DNA of 64,000 nucleotides from Mycobacterium sp. EPa45 (GCF_001021385.1 NZ_CP011773.1:496001-560000), one strand, 5' to 3'; positions 23,702-34,618 are shown, counted from the first letter of the stretch. Notes: generated from the letters alone by a model not told the origin. Numbers and translations are program-made.

Positions 23702-26700
23702 GCCGGCTGATCTTCGAGGCGGGGCGGCGGTTGCCGGCCCCCAAAACCGATAACGGCACGATCGTCATCGAGCCGCCACCCGAGCTGCCACGGGTGGTGC
23801 CGGCGTCACTCCTGCGCCGCGCGTTGCCGTTCCTGATCGTCATCCTGATCGTCGGCATGGTCGTCGCGATGGTGGCCACCGGGATGAAACTCATTTCGGC
23901 GCAGACCCTGTTCTTTCCGTTCGTGCTCCTGCTCGCCGCCACCGCGCTCTACCGCGGCACCGACAACAAGATGCGCACCGAGGAGGTCGACGCCGAACGC
24001 GCCGACTATCTGCGCTACCTGTCGGTGATCCGGGACAACGTGCGCGCCGAGGCCGCCGCCCAGCGCGATGCGCTGGTGTGGTCGCATCCCGACCCGGCTG
24101 CGCTGACCGCTATCCCCGGAACGCGCAGGCAGTGGGAGCGTGACCCACACGACGGTGACTTTCTGGTCTTGCGCGCCGGCCTGCATGACGTACCACTGGC
24201 GACCACGCTGCGGGTCAAGGACACGGCGGACGAGGTAGACCTCGAGCCGGTGTCGCACAGCGCATTACGTGCCCTGCTCAACACCCAGCGCACCGTCCGT
24301 GGTGCCCCGCGGGGCATTGACCTGAAGTCGGTGTCGCGAATCACTGTCGTCGGTGACGCCGATGAGGTCAGGGCCGCGTTGCGCGCCTGGCTGGCTCAGG
24401 CCGTCACCTGGCACGACGCCGCCTCCCTCGGAATCGCACTGGCCAGCCCTGACCTCGAATCTCCGGCGTGGAACTGGCTGAAATGGCTGCCGCACAGCGA
24501 CATCCCCGGACAGCTCGACGGTTGCGGACCAGCCCGCTACCTGGCGGCGAACACCGACGACCTCATCGCCTCGATCGGTCCGGCGCTGGCCGACCGCCCG
24601 CTGTTCGGTATCGACTCGGGCGATCCGGTGCGTCACTTGCTGGTCGTCATCGATGACCCGCGCCACGCCCCGGAGGACTCCGTTCTGGCCACCGGTCTTT
24701 CCGGGGTCACGGTGATCTACTCCGCGGCAGCGCAATCCGCTCCGCGACCGGGACAGTACGCCGATCCGGAGCGGCCGGTACTGCGGGTCGCCGACGGGGA
24801 AATCCAACGCTGGGAGAGCGACGGCTGGCAGACCTATGTCAACCACGCCGACCGGATGCCCACCGCCGACGCCGCGCACCTGGCGCGTGGCTTGGCGCGA
24901 TGGGACTCCAACCCGACCCACGCCGGACTGCGCTCACCGGCCACCAGGGGGGCGAGCTTCACCACGCTGATGGGCATCCCGGACGCATCGGCGCTCGACA
25001 TCGCCGACGTGTGGGCGCCACGGCCACGCGACGAGGAGTTGCGGGTGCCGATCGGTGTCACCGCGACCGGTGTGCCGCTGTACTTCGACCTCAAGGACGA
25101 AGCCGAGGGCGGTATGGGACCGCACGGCCTGATGATCGGCATGACGGGCTCCGGAAAGTCCCAGACACTCATGTCGATCCTGTTGTCGCTGTTGACAACC
25201 CACTCGGCCGAACGGCTTATCGTGATCTACGTCGACTTCAAAGGTGAGGCCGGCGCCGACGTCTTCCGCAACTTCCCGCAGGTAGTTGCCGTCATCTCCA
25301 ATATGGCGGAGAAGAAGTCGCTGGCCGACCGGTTCGCCGACACGCTGCGGGGTGAAGTGGCCCGCCGGGAGAGCCTGCTGCGTGATGCCGGACGCCGAGT
25401 GCAGGGCAGTGCCTTCGGTTCCGTCACCGAGTACGAGGCCGCGCGACCCGCCGCCGAAGCAGTAGGGATCGAATTGCCGCCACTGCCGACATTGTTCGTG
25501 GTTGCCGACGAATTCACTCTGATGCTTGCCGCGCATCCGGAATACGCCGAGCTGTTCGACTACGTCGCCCGCAAGGGCCGCTCGTTCAGGATCCACATCC
25601 TGTTCGCGTCGCAGACCCTTGACATCGGTCGCATCCGCGACATCGACAAGAACACCTCTTACCGGATAGGCCTCAAGGTGGCCAGCCCCGCGACATCACG
25701 GCAGATCCTCGGCGTCGAGGACGCCTATCACATCGAATCAGGCAGGGAACACAAGGGAGTCGGCTTCCTGGTGCCCGCGCCGGGTGCTGCGCCCGTAAAG
25801 TTCCGCAGCACCTACGTCGACGGGATCTACGACCCGCCACGCCCGGTCACGTCGTATGTCGTGCCGTCGGCGCCCGAACCGGTGAAGTTCACCGCCGGGC
25901 CTTCCGCGCTCGGCGAAGACGTCGTGGTGTTATCCGATCACGAGAACGAACCGGCGGTGCCGCGGAAGCTCATCACCACGATCGGCGAACAACTGGCCCA
26001 GTACGGTCCGAAGGCACCGGCGCTGTGGCTGCCCCCACTTGACGAGCCGATCGCGCTCGGCGAGGTGCTCGCCGGTGCCGGCGTGCCGGCGCGGCAGTGG
26101 CGCTGGCCGCTGGGTGAGATCGACCTGCCGTTCGAGATGCGGCGTGACCCGCTGGTGTTCGACGCCACGTCCTCGGCGGGCAACGTGGTGATCCACGGCG
26201 GCGCCAAGTCGGGGAAATCGACGGCGCTGCAGACATTCGTGCTGTCGGCGGCACAGCTGCACTCGCCGCGCGACGTCACGTTCTACGTCCTGGATTACGG
26301 GGGCGGGCGCCTGCGTGGTCTGGAAGACCTGGCGCATGTGGGTGGTGTCGCCTCGCCGCTGGAACCGGAGCGGATCCGGCGCACCTTCGGCGAGCTGGAG
26401 CAGCTGCTGTGCTCGCGGCAACGCACTGCGGGACTCCAGGGCCCCTACACCGACGAGTACGGCGAAGTTTTCCTCGTCATCGACAATCTGTATGCGTTCG
26501 GTCGCGACAACACCGACGCGTTCAGCACCCGTAACCCGCTCCTGGCCGTCGTCACAGAGCTGGCCAATACCGGTCTGGCGCACGGCATCCACGTCGTGGT
26601 CACCACGCCGAATTGGCTGGAGGTGCCGCTGGCGATGCGTGACGGTCTCGGGTTGCGGTTGGAGCTGCGACTGCCCGATCCGCGAGACAGCAACGTCCGG

Positions 26701-27690
26701 GTCGCCGACAGCCTGCGCAGGCCCGCCGAATCGGTGCCACACGACCAGCCCGGCCGCGGCCTGACCATGGCGGGGGAGCACTTCCTGTTCGCCGAACCGG
26801 ATCTGACCCGGATACCGGCGATCAATGCCGCCTACCCGGGAGTGCAGGCCCCGGCGGTGCGGTTGCTGCCCGCCATCCTTGACCCCGCCACGGTCGCCCC
26901 GCTGCATCGCGGTGGCGAACGAGTGGTGTTGGGGCAGCGAGAGTTCGATCTCGCGGCGGTCGTTCACGACTTCGCCGAGCATCCGCTGGTGATGGTGTTC
27001 GGTGACAGCAAGTCGGGCAAGACCACCCTGCTGCGGCACGTCATTCGCACCGTCCGCGACAACTCCAACGCCGCGGACGTCGCGTTCACAGTGTTCGACC
27101 GTCGCCTGCACCTCGTCGACGAGCCCCTGTTCCCCGAGAACGAATACAGCGCCAATATCGAGCGCGTCACCCCGGCGGTGCTGGGACTGTCGGCACTGCT
27201 CGAGCAGCGGCGTCCGCCGGCGGGTTTGACCGCGAGTGAACTGTCGGCCTGGGATTACCGCGCTCGCATCGGCTCGGCGCACGCCCACTACCTGATCATC
27301 GACGACGTCGACCAGATTCCCGACGGCCCGGCGCTGAGCGGTCCGTACGCCGGGCACCGCCCGTGGACGCCGTTGCTCGGCCTACTCTCCGCGGCAGGTG
27401 ATCTCGGCCTGCGCGTCATCGTCACCGGCCGGGCCGGCGGGTCGGCGCACGCCCTGATGACGAATCCCCTGCTGCGCCGCATGAGCGACCTGCAGGCAGC
27501 AGTGCTGATGTTGTCCGGCAATCCCGCCGACGGCGCCAAGATCCGTGGGCATCGGTTCACCAGGTTGCCCGCCGGACGCGCAATGCTGCTGAACGACAGC
27601 GACGGCCTCGCCCACGTCCAGCTCGTCAATCCGTTTACCCACGCGCACAGCGCCTCTCATGTCCGATATACAGAGGAGAACCCGTCATGA
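23698..27690 (+). CDS. eccC3: ESX-3 FtsK/SpoIIIE motor ATPase EccC3
   Basis: EccC3 is the motor that recognises Esx-type signals and drives export. The 1330 residues match my memory of M. tuberculosis EccC3 exactly. Two N-terminal membrane helices (about 42-62 and 66-85) and a DUF stalk are followed by three ATPase domains with P-loops GMTGSGKS (Lys487), GGAKSGKS (Lys840) and GDSKSGKT (Lys1108). The first domain has its Walker B FVVADEF; the second has VFLVIDN and the third YLIIDDVD, with weaker acidic residues, as is usual for EccC domains 2 and 3. The start ATG 23698 overlaps the eccB3 stop (ATGA). Confidence 0.97.
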   Translation: MSRLIFEAGRRLPAPKTDNGTIVIEPPPELPRVVPASLLRRALPFLIVILIVGMVVAMVATGMKLISAQTLFFPFVLLLAATALYRGTDNKMRTEEVDAERADYLRYLSVIRDNVRAEAAAQRDALVWSHPDPAALTAIPGTRRQWERDPHDGDFLVLRAGLHDVPLATTLRVKDTADEVDLEPVSHSALRALLNTQRTVRGAPRGIDLKSVSRITVVGDADEVRAALRAWLAQAVTWHDAASLGIALASPDLESPAWNWLKWLPHSDIPGQLDGCGPARYLAANTDDLIASIGPALADRPLFGIDSGDPVRHLLVVIDDPRHAPEDSVLATGLSGVTVIYSAAAQSAPRPGQYADPERPVLRVADGEIQRWESDGWQTYVNHADRMPTADAAHLARGLARWDSNPTHAGLRSPATRGASFTTLMGIPDASALDIADVWAPRPRDEELRVPIGVTATGVPLYFDLKDEAEGGMGPHGLMIGMTGSGKSQTLMSILLSLLTTHSAERLIVIYVDFKGEAGADVFRNFPQVVAVISNMAEKKSLADRFADTLRGEVARRESLLRDAGRRVQGSAFGSVTEYEAARPAAEAVGIELPPLPTLFVVADEFTLMLAAHPEYAELFDYVARKGRSFRIHILFASQTLDIGRIRDIDKNTSYRIGLKVASPATSRQILGVEDAYHIESGREHKGVGFLVPAPGAAPVKFRSTYVDGIYDPPRPVTSYVVPSAPEPVKFTAGPSALGEDVVVLSDHENEPAVPRKLITTIGEQLAQYGPKAPALWLPPLDEPIALGEVLAGAGVPARQWRWPLGEIDLPFEMRRDPLVFDATSSAGNVVIHGGAKSGKSTALQTFVLSAAQLHSPRDVTFYVLDYGGGRLRGLEDLAHVGGVASPLEPERIRRTFGELEQLLCSRQRTAGLQGPYTDEYGEVFLVIDNLYAFGRDNTDAFSTRNPLLAVVTELANTGLAHGIHVVVTTPNWLEVPLAMRDGLGLRLELRLPDPRDSNVRVADSLRRPAESVPHDQPGRGLTMAGEHFLFAEPDLTRIPAINAAYPGVQAPAVRLLPAILDPATVAPLHRGGERVVLGQREFDLAAVVHDFAEHPLVMVFGDSKSGKTTLLRHVIRTVRDNSNAADVAFTVFDRRLHLVDEPLFPENEYSANIERVTPAVLGLSALLEQRRPPAGLTASELSAWDYRARIGSAHAHYLIIDDVDQIPDGPALSGPYAGHRPWTPLLGLLSAAGDLGLRVIVTGRAGGSAHALMTNPLLRRMSDLQAAVLMLSGNPADGAKIRGHRFTRLPAGRAMLLNDSDGLAHVQLVNPFTHAHSASHVRYTEENPS

Positions 27691-27998
27691 CCCTGCGCGT
27701 CGTCCCGGAGGGGTTGGCCGCCGCCAGCGCTCAGGTAGCGGTGCTCACTGCGCGCCTGGCCGCGGCCAACGCGGCTGCCGCGCCGATGATCACCGCGGTG
27801 CTGCCCCCCGGCTCGGACCCCGTCTCGTTGCAGACCGCCGCCGGTTTCAGCGCCCAAGGCCTCGACCACACCACGACCACCACTCTTGGGGTGACCGAAC
27901 TCGGTCGCTCGGGTGCCGCGGTCGCCGAGTCGGGTTCCGGCTACGCCGCCACCGATGCCGCCGCGGCGGCGTCCTACGTGATCGCGCGGGGAAGCTGA
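27687..27998 (+). CDS. pe5: PE-family protein PE5 (ESX-3 associated)
   Basis: A minimal PE protein of 103 residues with no PGRS extension. The Pro-Glu signature is at residues 7-8 ([12 protein letters not shown]) and the C-terminal helix ends in [14 protein letters not shown], which contains the YxxxD secretion motif (YAATD). It is exported as a heterodimer with PPE4. PE5-PPE4 has been implicated in mycobactin-dependent iron use in M. tuberculosis. ATG 27687 overlaps the eccC3 stop (ATGA) and is preceded by GAGGAG at 27673-27678; its stop overlaps the ppe4 start (TGATG). Confidence 0.95.
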   Translation: MTLRVVPEGLAAASAQVAVLTARLAAANAAAAPMITAVLPPGSDPVSLQTAAGFSAQGLDHTTTTTLGVTELGRSGAAVAESGSGYAATDAAAAASYVIARGS

Positions 27999-29536
27999 TG
28001 AGCGCGCCAATCTGGTTTGCGTCCCCACCCGAGGTCCACTCGGCGCTGCTGAGTGCCGGCCCCGGTGCTGGCACGATGCTGGCCGCCGCATCGGCGTGGG
28101 AGGCGCTGAGCGCGGAATATACAAGCGCAGCAGCTGAACTCACTCAGATCCTGACCGCGGCTCAGGCCGGTTCGTGGCAAGGGACGAGTGCCGAGAAGTA
28201 CGTCGCGAGCCACGCCCCCTATCTGGCGTGGCTCGAGCAGGCCAGCGCCGACAGTGCCGGCGCCGCCGCCGCGCAACAGACGGCGGCCGCCGCGTACACC
28301 GCTGCCCTGGCAGCGATGCCGACACTGCCCGAACTGGCCGCCAACCACACCGTGCACGGGGTGCTGATGGCCACCAACTTCTTCGGCATCAACACGATCC
28401 CGATCGCCCTCAATGAGGCGGACTACGTCCGGATGTGGATCCAGGCGGCCACCACGATGAGCGTGTACCAAACCGTCGCGGGCACGGCGCTGGCGGCGAC
28501 GCCACGCAGTGCCCCGGCCCCCACGATCGTGCTGCCCGGCGGTGAGGCGGCATCGTCGGCCGCGGCGCTGTCGACCGCCGCGCAACCGCAGGCCGACGAA
28601 TCCGGCTCGGCGCTGACCAATTCCAACAGCATCCTCGATCTGCTGGAGACCTACATCAAGTCGCTCCCGGACGGCGATCTCATCTGGGACTTCCTCACCC
28701 ATCCGGTGGAGAGCATTCAGCAGATGATCGCCGATTTCCTCACCAACCCGGTCCAGGCGTGGCAGACCTGGGGGCCGCTGCTGTCGGCGCTGGCGTACCA
28801 GGCGATCTTCCAGCCGGTCGGGTGGACAACCTGGGGCCTGGTCTTGAGCTCACCGCTGTGGGCCCCGATGCTCCTCGTCGCCGGACTGCCGCTGCTGGGA
28901 CTGCTGACGCTGGTTCCGGATCCACCCGCCCCGGCGGTCACCCCGGAGCAGGCCCCCGCACCGGGCCCGGCGCGGCAACCGAGCCTGTGGCCGGTCTCGT
29001 CGGCGGCACCGACCGTCCCCGCCACAGCACCCGCGGCGCCCACCGCCGCCGGCGCGCCGACCGCCGCCCCGGCACCGGCGACGCCGGCACCCGCGGCCCA
29101 GGCCATGTTCTATGCCGTCGGCAGCGCCGACCCCGACGACGGACCCGGCCCGACGTTGATCGAGGGCAGTGGAGCCAAAGCCCCTGTCTTCGAGCCTGCC
29201 CCGGCAGTGGCCGCGCTGTCTTCGACGCAGGCCAGAGAACGCGCGAAGCGGCGCCGGGCGCAACGGCTCAAGGACCGCGGCCACCGCGACGAATACATGA
29301 ACCTCGACTCCGACGCCGGCCCGCCATCGGAACCGGCACCGCAAGCCACCACGTCGCAGTCCGACCGGGGAGCGGGAACCATCGGATTCACCGGCACCGC
29401 AACCACATCGCGCGATGTCGCCGCGGCCGGACTGACCGAGCTCGCCGGTACCTCGCCCGACGAACGGCCCACCCTGCCAATGCTTCCGGCTACCTGGGAG
29501 ACCGATCTACCCGAAACCGACAACCATCGAGAATGA
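27998..29536 (+). CDS. ppe4: PPE-family protein PPE4 (ESX-3 substrate)
   Basis: A 512-residue PPE protein (M. tuberculosis PPE4 about 513). The N-terminal PPE domain (about 1-175) has [14 protein letters not shown], the WxG-like turn [11 protein letters not shown] and the PPE stretch [23 protein letters not shown], here split for brevity at N. After a Ser/Ala-rich linker comes a conserved hydrophobic block (about 265-305) containing [14 protein letters not shown] and a Pro/Ala-rich region, then a polar tail with [15 protein letters not shown]. It pairs with PE5 and is chaperoned by EspG3. It is joined to pe5 by a one-base TGATG overlap. Confidence 0.95.
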   Translation: MSAPIWFASPPEVHSALLSAGPGAGTMLAAASAWEALSAEYTSAAAELTQILTAAQAGSWQGTSAEKYVASHAPYLAWLEQASADSAGAAAAQQTAAAAYTAALAAMPTLPELAANHTVHGVLMATNFFGINTIPIALNEADYVRMWIQAATTMSVYQTVAGTALAATPRSAPAPTIVLPGGEAASSAAALSTAAQPQADESGSALTNSNSILDLLETYIKSLPDGDLIWDFLTHPVESIQQMIADFLTNPVQAWQTWGPLLSALAYQAIFQPVGWTTWGLVLSSPLWAPMLLVAGLPLLGLLTLVPDPPAPAVTPEQAPAPGPARQPSLWPVSSAAPTVPATAPAAPTAAGAPTAAPAPATPAPAAQAMFYAVGSADPDDGPGPTLIEGSGAKAPVFEPAPAVAALSSTQARERAKRRRAQRLKDRGHRDEYMNLDSDAGPPSEPAPQATTSQSDRGAGTIGFTGTATTSRDVAAAGLTELAGTSPDERPTLPMLPATWETDLPETDNHRE

Positions 29537-29549
29537 TTGGAGAATCACC

Positions 29550-29843
29550 GTGAGCATGCTGGACGCCCACATACCGCAGCTCCTCGCCGCCGAGGCCGCG
29601 TTCGGTGCCAAGACTGCGCTGATGCGCAGCACTATCGCCCACGCCGAACAGGCTGCCATGGCTTCGCAAGCCTTCCACATGGGTGAGTCGTCGGCAGCCT
29701 TCCAGGCCGCTCATGCGCGGTTCGTCGAGGTCGCCGCAAAGGTCAATTCGCTGCTCGATATCGCGCAGATCAACCTCGGCGAGGCCGGGGCTACCTACGT
29801 CGCCGAAGACGCGGCCGCGGCAACGACATACGGAGGATTCTGA
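29550..29843 (+). CDS. esxG: ESAT-6-like protein EsxG
   Basis: EsxG forms a secreted heterodimer with EsxH that is needed for siderophore-mediated iron uptake. The 97 residues match the EsxG length and pattern ([38 protein letters not shown]). Instead of the WXG turn it has HMGESS, as EsxG proteins do (HQGESS in M. tuberculosis). The GTG start at 29550 has TTGGAGA six bases upstream. Its stop overlaps the esxH start by one base (TGATG), which favours equal synthesis of the two partners. Confidence 0.96.
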   Translation: MSMLDAHIPQLLAAEAAFGAKTALMRSTIAHAEQAAMASQAFHMGESSAAFQAAHARFVEVAAKVNSLLDIAQINLGEAGATYVAEDAAAATTYGGF

Positions 29844-30130
29844 TGTCCCAGATCATGTACAACTACCCGGCCATGCTGGCGCACGCCGGCGACATGGCCG
29901 GCTACGCCGGCACGCTGCAGGCGGTCGGCGCGGATATCGCCACCGAACAGTCCGCGCTGCAGGGGGCCTGGCAAGGCGAGACCGGCATGACATACCAGGC
30001 CTGGCAGGCGCAGTGGAACCTTGCGATGGAGGAGCTGGTGCGGGCCTACCGGGCGATGGCAGGCACACACGAGACCAATACCCTGTCGATGCATGCGCGT
30101 GATCAAGCCGAGGGCGCCAAGTGGGGCTGA
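29843..30130 (+). CDS. esxH: ESAT-6-like protein EsxH (TB10.4)
   Basis: EsxH is the partner of EsxG. The 95 residues contain the WXG turn (AWQGETG, 43-48) and the conserved IMYNYPAML start. In M. tuberculosis EsxH the zinc site is His14, His70, His76 and Glu77 (from memory). Here His14, His76 and Glu77 are kept but residue 70 is Arg (LVRAYRAM), so zinc binding may be weaker or differ. The C-terminus lacks the final Gly of the 96-residue homologue. It starts at ATG 29843, overlapping the esxG stop. Confidence 0.96.
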   Translation: MSQIMYNYPAMLAHAGDMAGYAGTLQAVGADIATEQSALQGAWQGETGMTYQAWQAQWNLAMEELVRAYRAMAGTHETNTLSMHARDQAEGAKWG

Positions 30131-30133
30131 CAC

Positions 30134-30967
30134 TTGGCCGCACCTAACGCCGTCGAGCTGACCGCCGACGCCGCGTGGTTCGTCGCCGAAAGCATTGGCG
30201 CCGGGTCCTTTCCGTGGGTGCTGGCGATCACGCCCGCCGTGACGGACCACCGCGAGGCACCGGCGATCATGGTCGGCTTGCGGTCCGAACTGACTCGTGC
30301 AGAGGTGATGTCAGAGGCCGGGACGGTGGCTCCTGCCGTGGTCCGGTGGACGCGCACCGTATGCGCAGCTGACCGTTGGCTTGAGCTCCGCTATGTGCGC
30401 GGCAGTGGGCTGTTGCGCGGTTTGGTGGCCCGCCGTGGCGACCACACCGTCGTGGCGCTGCGCAGCGGTGGGCTCATCACCTTGACCGAACTCGACCTCA
30501 GCGATCCGCTCTCGCTTGCCCGGGTCGTTTCGGCGGCCCTGGCGGCCCGCGCACCCGCGCGATTCACCGAATTCACCCTCCCGACAAGGGCCGGGGTACG
30601 GGCCGACGAGAAGTTGCGGGCCGGAGCAGATCTCAACGGTGTCTTGGAGCACTTGGGCATCCCGGCTTCTGCGGTTCCGGTGGTGCGGTCGGTGTTCAGC
30701 GGAGCGCGCAGCTATGTCGAAATTCGCGCCGGCTGCGCCCGCGACGGAGTCCACGAGCTCAGCGAGGTCGGTGTGGGCATCGTCGACGCCGCGGCCGGGC
30801 GCGTGCTGGTCAACCCGGAGCAGGCAGCCGACGGGGAGTGGCTGTCGACGTTCTCGCCGGGCACGCCGTTCGCGATCGCGCTGGCTCTCGATCGGCTCAC
30901 CGGCACTCTGGCGGGAGGTCGCTGGTTTCCCGCGGTGACGCTGGCCCGCGACTTCTCCAGCAATTGA
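30134..30967 (+). CDS. espG3: ESX-3 PE/PPE chaperone EspG3
   Basis: EspG3 is a cytosolic chaperone that binds the tip of PPE partners and keeps PE-PPE pairs soluble and ESX-3 specific. The 277-residue protein shows the EspG pattern: NAVELTADAAWFVAESIGAG at the N-terminus, LLRGLVARRGDHTVVALRS, and the C-terminal DGEWLSTFSPGTPFAIALAL. The start is TTG 30134, three bases after the esxH stop, with TGGGG about 8 bases upstream; no ATG or GTG gives the conserved N-terminus. About 17 residues shorter than the M. tuberculosis protein (about 295, from memory), mostly at the C-terminus. Confidence 0.94.
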   Translation: MAAPNAVELTADAAWFVAESIGAGSFPWVLAITPAVTDHREAPAIMVGLRSELTRAEVMSEAGTVAPAVVRWTRTVCAADRWLELRYVRGSGLLRGLVARRGDHTVVALRSGGLITLTELDLSDPLSLARVVSAALAARAPARFTEFTLPTRAGVRADEKLRAGADLNGVLEHLGIPASAVPVVRSVFSGARSYVEIRAGCARDGVHELSEVGVGIVDAAAGRVLVNPEQAADGEWLSTFSPGTPFAIALALDRLTGTLAGGRWFPAVTLARDFSSN

Positions 30968-30984
30968 CAAGAGAGAGAACAACA

Positions 30985-32379
30985 ATGACTGAAACTCCGG
31001 TGCTGCCGATCGTGCGGGTCGCCGTTCTGGCCTATGGCCGGATCACCGATGTGGCGCTGCCCGTGGACTTGCCGTTGCGCGAGATCCTGCCCGCCGTGAA
31101 GCGGCTGGTGCCGCCGCCGGACTCCCACGAGGAAGCGGCGAGCCCCATCCCGATGACCCTGGCTCCCATCGGCGGCGCGCCGTTCAGCGTCGACGCGACC
31201 CTGGACACCGTCGGCGTCGTCGATGGTGATCTGCTTGCGCTGCAACCGGTTCCGCCGGGGCCGACTGCGCCCGGCGTTGTGGAGGACATCGCCGACGCAG
31301 CCGTCATCTTCTCCGCCGCACGCCAGCGGCCCTGGGGGCCGCACTGCCTGCAGCTGGGTGCCCGGCTGGCCGTCGCTGTCTTCGTGGTGGCGCTGTCCGC
31401 AGTGGCCATCATCCACCGTTCGGTGACCGCCTCGACCATCGGCCTCTACGCCGACGCCGCGCTCGCGGTCCTCACCGCGGTCACCGGGCTGGTACTACGG
31501 GCACGGTCGGCCCGACTCGCCACGCAGGTCTCGGCGGTGGCACTGCTGCCGATCGCGGCGGCGTTCTGGCTGGCCGTGCCGGGAGTGTGGGCAGCGCCGC
31601 ACGTGATGTTGGCCGCGGCTGGGGTGGCCGCGTGGTCGTTGATAATGCTGACCCAGACCGAGGACGGTGTCGGGTTATTCACTGCCACAGCGGTTGTCGG
31701 TGTCAGTTCTCTGCTCGTCGCAGGCGCCTCGGCGCTGTGGGAACTACCGGCCCGGACCGTTGGCTGTGCCCTCATTCTGGCGGCCCTGCTGCTCACCGTG
31801 TCGGCTCCGGCGCTGGCGGCGATGTGGGCCCGGTTCCCGCTGCCGGTCATCCCGGCTCCCGGTGATCCGACACCGTCGAGCCCGGCGGCCCGGTTGCTCG
31901 CCGACCTCCCACGCCGAGTGCGAATCGGCGAAGCCCATCAGACCGGACTGATCGCCGGCAGCGTTCTGCTGTCGGCAGCCGGGTCGCTACTCGTGGCCGG
32001 ATGGACCGAAGGCCCCGGAGTGTGGGGCTGGTATCTGGTGGCGGCCGCCGCGGCCGCCACCGTGCTGCGCGCCCGAGTGTGGGACACCGCCGTGTGCAAA
32101 GGTTGGCTGCTCGCCCAGCCGTTCCTGGTCATCGGCGGGTTGCTGGTCGCCTTCACCGTCGACCACCGGTTCGTTCCCGCGCTGTGGGCGCTCGGGGTGC
32201 TCGGGGTGCTCACCGCGGTCTGGGTGTTCGTGGCCGTCAACCCGGACATCGCTGCTGCGGAGCGTTATTCGCTGCCGGTGCGGCGGATGGTCGGCTTCCT
32301 GGCCGCTGGACTCGACGCGACGCTGATCCCGATGATGGCCTATCTGGTGGGCATCTTCGCCTGGGTCCTCGATCGATGA
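30985..32379 (+). CDS. eccD3: ESX-3 membrane channel subunit EccD3
   Basis: EccD3 is the polytopic subunit lining the ESX-3 membrane complex. The 464 residues consist of a ubiquitin-like cytosolic domain (about 1-95, VRVAVLAYGRITDVALPVDL) followed by a run of hydrophobic helices consistent with the 11 membrane segments of the family. ATG 30985 was chosen over upstream in-frame codons because it follows the espG3 stop by 17 bases with GAGAGA just upstream and matches the family N-terminus. Its stop overlaps the mycP3 start (ATGATG). Confidence 0.95.
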   Translation: MTETPVLPIVRVAVLAYGRITDVALPVDLPLREILPAVKRLVPPPDSHEEAASPIPMTLAPIGGAPFSVDATLDTVGVVDGDLLALQPVPPGPTAPGVVEDIADAAVIFSAARQRPWGPHCLQLGARLAVAVFVVALSAVAIIHRSVTASTIGLYADAALAVLTAVTGLVLRARSARLATQVSAVALLPIAAAFWLAVPGVWAAPHVMLAAAGVAAWSLIMLTQTEDGVGLFTATAVVGVSSLLVAGASALWELPARTVGCALILAALLLTVSAPALAAMWARFPLPVIPAPGDPTPSSPAARLLADLPRRVRIGEAHQTGLIAGSVLLSAAGSLLVAGWTEGPGVWGWYLVAAAAAATVLRARVWDTAVCKGWLLAQPFLVIGGLLVAFTVDHRFVPALWALGVLGVLTAVWVFVAVNPDIAAAERYSLPVRRMVGFLAAGLDATLIPMMAYLVGIFAWVLDR

Positions 32380-33743
32380 TGCGGACTGCCGCGGTGGTCG
32401 CGGTGGTGCTGGTGGTCACCGCTCCGGTGGCCGTTGCCGTGAACCCGCCCGTCGCCGACCCGGGGGCGCAGCCTCCGGCGGGGACGGCCGGACCGACCGC
32501 CGGGACGAGCCAACGCTCCGACTGCGTGACGACCGGGGTGCGCCCGGGCAGCGATCCCGGCGCGCTGACCGCCAACCAGGCGATGCTCAATCTGGCCGGA
32601 GTAGAACAATATTCGCGGGGTGAGGGTCAGACCGTCGCCGTCATCGACACCGGCGTGCGCCCGGGCCCTCGCCTGCCGAACGTCATCGGTGGTGGTGACT
32701 ACCTTGCGTCCGGCGACGGGCTGACCGACTGCGACGGTCACGGAACTTTGGTGGCCGGGATCATCGGCGGTCAGCCCGGGGCCGACGGATTCAGCGGGGT
32801 TGCACCGGGAGCGCGGCTGCTGTCGATCCGGCAGGCTTCACCGAGATTCACACCCAACGCCGGCGGCAAGGACCCGGCGTCGGTTCAGGCAAGTGTGGAG
32901 ATCGACACACTGGCCCGCGCGGTGGTTCACGCTGCCGATCTCGGCGCCACCGTCATCAACATCTCGACCGCCATCTGCCTGACCCCCGACAAACTCGGCG
33001 ATCAGCAGACTCTGGGCGCTGCCCTGCGATACGCGGCGATCGACAAAGACGCCGTCATCGTCGCCGCCGCAGGTAATTCCGGCGCCGCCATGGACGGTGT
33101 GCGGGGTACGCAATGCGCAATGAATCCGCTGAGCGACCCGGCACGACCAGCCGATCCACGCAACTGGGCTGCGGTCAGTTCGGTATCGGTGCCGTCCTGG
33201 TGGCAGCCCTACGTCCTGTCCGTCGCGGCGCTGACGGCCGACGGACAACCCACCGACTTCACGATGGCAGGGCCGTGGGTCGGCATCGCCGCACCAGGGG
33301 AGAACGTCGTATCGCTGAGCAACGATGCCGCGGGCGGGTTGGCCAACGGGATGCCCGACGGGCGCGGCGACATGAAACCGCTGAACGGCACCAGTTTCGC
33401 GGCGGCCTACGTCGCCGGGGCGGCCGCTCTGGTCCGCAGCCGTAACCCGGGCATGCACGCCGACGAGGTGGTCCGGCGGCTCACGGCGACCGCGCACAAC
33501 GGCGCGCAGGCCCCCTCCAACCTGGTCGGTGCCGGTGCGCTGGATCCGGTCGGTGCCCTCACCTGGAGAGTGAATTCCATCAGTGACACGGAGACGGCGA
33601 CCAAAAGCGTGGCGGCGCCGGCACTGCCACCGCCGGCTGATCACACCCCGCGCACCGTGGCTTTCATTGGGACGGCGGTGCTCGCGGCCATTGTCGTCGT
33701 GGTGGCGGTCGCCACCCGCAGACGCAAGGAAGAATTGGAATGA
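32376..33743 (+). CDS. mycP3: ESX-3 mycosin protease MycP3
   Basis: MycP3 is a membrane-anchored subtilisin-like serine protease that stabilises the ESX complex and cleaves substrates in the periplasm. The 455 residues have a signal peptide (about 1-24), the catalytic triad Asp91 (AVIDTGV), His122 (DGHGTLVAG) and Ser340 (NGTSFAAAYVAG), the oxyanion Asn in AAAGNSG, and a C-terminal helix (about 423-447) followed by RRRKEE as cytosolic anchor. All active-site residues are intact. It starts at ATG 32376 within the eccD3 stop (a second ATG follows at once) and ends in the eccE3 start (ATGA). Confidence 0.96.
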   Translation: MMRTAAVVAVVLVVTAPVAVAVNPPVADPGAQPPAGTAGPTAGTSQRSDCVTTGVRPGSDPGALTANQAMLNLAGVEQYSRGEGQTVAVIDTGVRPGPRLPNVIGGGDYLASGDGLTDCDGHGTLVAGIIGGQPGADGFSGVAPGARLLSIRQASPRFTPNAGGKDPASVQASVEIDTLARAVVHAADLGATVINISTAICLTPDKLGDQQTLGAALRYAAIDKDAVIVAAAGNSGAAMDGVRGTQCAMNPLSDPARPADPRNWAAVSSVSVPSWWQPYVLSVAALTADGQPTDFTMAGPWVGIAAPGENVVSLSNDAAGGLANGMPDGRGDMKPLNGTSFAAAYVAGAAALVRSRNPGMHADEVVRRLTATAHNGAQAPSNLVGAGALDPVGALTWRVNSISDTETATKSVAAPALPPPADHTPRTVAFIGTAVLAAIVVVVAVATRRRKEELE

Positions 33744-34618
33744 CTGATCTCCCTGGACCGGGCGCCGGTCGGCTCACCGTTGTCGTCCTCGCGGTCGTCT
33801 CGGCCGTGCTGACCTACCCGTGGCAATCGGTCACCGATCAGTGGGCGCCGGGCGTCGCGATCGCCGTAGTGCTGGTGGCGTTGATCTGGTGGCGAGGTCG
33901 CTTCCTGACCACCATCGTCTTGCAGCTCCTGCGAGTCACGTTGAGCCGCAGAACAACCCAGGGACCGTCCGCCGATGTGCGTTGGACGGACACCGATGCG
34001 GTGGCCACTGCATTGCTGCGGGTGGACCGCCGCGACGGCGATCTGCCGCTTCAACTGCTGACCGGTTACCTCAATCGCTATGGGCTGGTGTGTGACGCGG
34101 TGCGCGTCACCACTCGCACGGCCGGGGATGCCACCACGACGTGGATCGGCCTGACGCTCAGCGGTGCCCGGAATCTGGCTGCTCTGCAAGCCCGGTCTAC
34201 CCAGATACCGCTGCGTCAGACCGCCGAGAACGCAGCTCGTCGGCTGGCCCACCATCTGCATGAAAGAGGCTGGACCGCAACATTAATCGACGGTGACGAA
34301 GTTCCGCTTCTCGCCGCGGCCGACGCCCGCGAGCGGTGGCGGACAGTCACCGACGCGCGTGGATATCTGACCACCTACGCCGTCGCCGACCCGGAGGTCG
34401 CCCTGGCCGCGGTGAGTGCCACCGACGCCCAGGAGGTGTGGACGGTGCTTGAAATCGCCGGACCGTCGTCGCCGGCGAAGCTGCGGTCCGGGGCGGTGAT
34501 CCGCACCGAACACCGACCGGCCGGATCGGCGCCGGTGAAGGGACTGACATTGCTCTCCGGGCGGCAGGCCCCCGCTTTGGCTGCGCTACACCCGTTGTCG
34601 GGTGTACGCCTCGCCTGA
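33740..34618 (+). CDS. eccE3: ESX-3 membrane protein EccE3
   Basis: EccE3 is the peripheral membrane subunit of the ESX-3 complex. The 292 residues have two N-terminal helices (about 10-27 and 35-55) followed by a cytosolic domain with LGARNLAALQARS-like EccE features (SGARNLAALQARSTQIPLRQ). M. tuberculosis EccE3 is about 331 residues, so this one is shorter at the C-terminus; no frameshift was seen and the stop is followed directly by a convergent gene. Last gene of the ESX-3 operon, starting in the mycP3 stop (ATGA). Confidence 0.92.
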   Translation: MTDLPGPGAGRLTVVVLAVVSAVLTYPWQSVTDQWAPGVAIAVVLVALIWWRGRFLTTIVLQLLRVTLSRRTTQGPSADVRWTDTDAVATALLRVDRRDGDLPLQLLTGYLNRYGLVCDAVRVTTRTAGDATTTWIGLTLSGARNLAALQARSTQIPLRQTAENAARRLAHHLHERGWTATLIDGDEVPLLAAADARERWRTVTDARGYLTTYAVADPEVALAAVSATDAQEVWTVLEIAGPSSPAKLRSGAVIRTEHRPAGSAPVKGLTLLSGRQAPALAALHPLSGVRLA

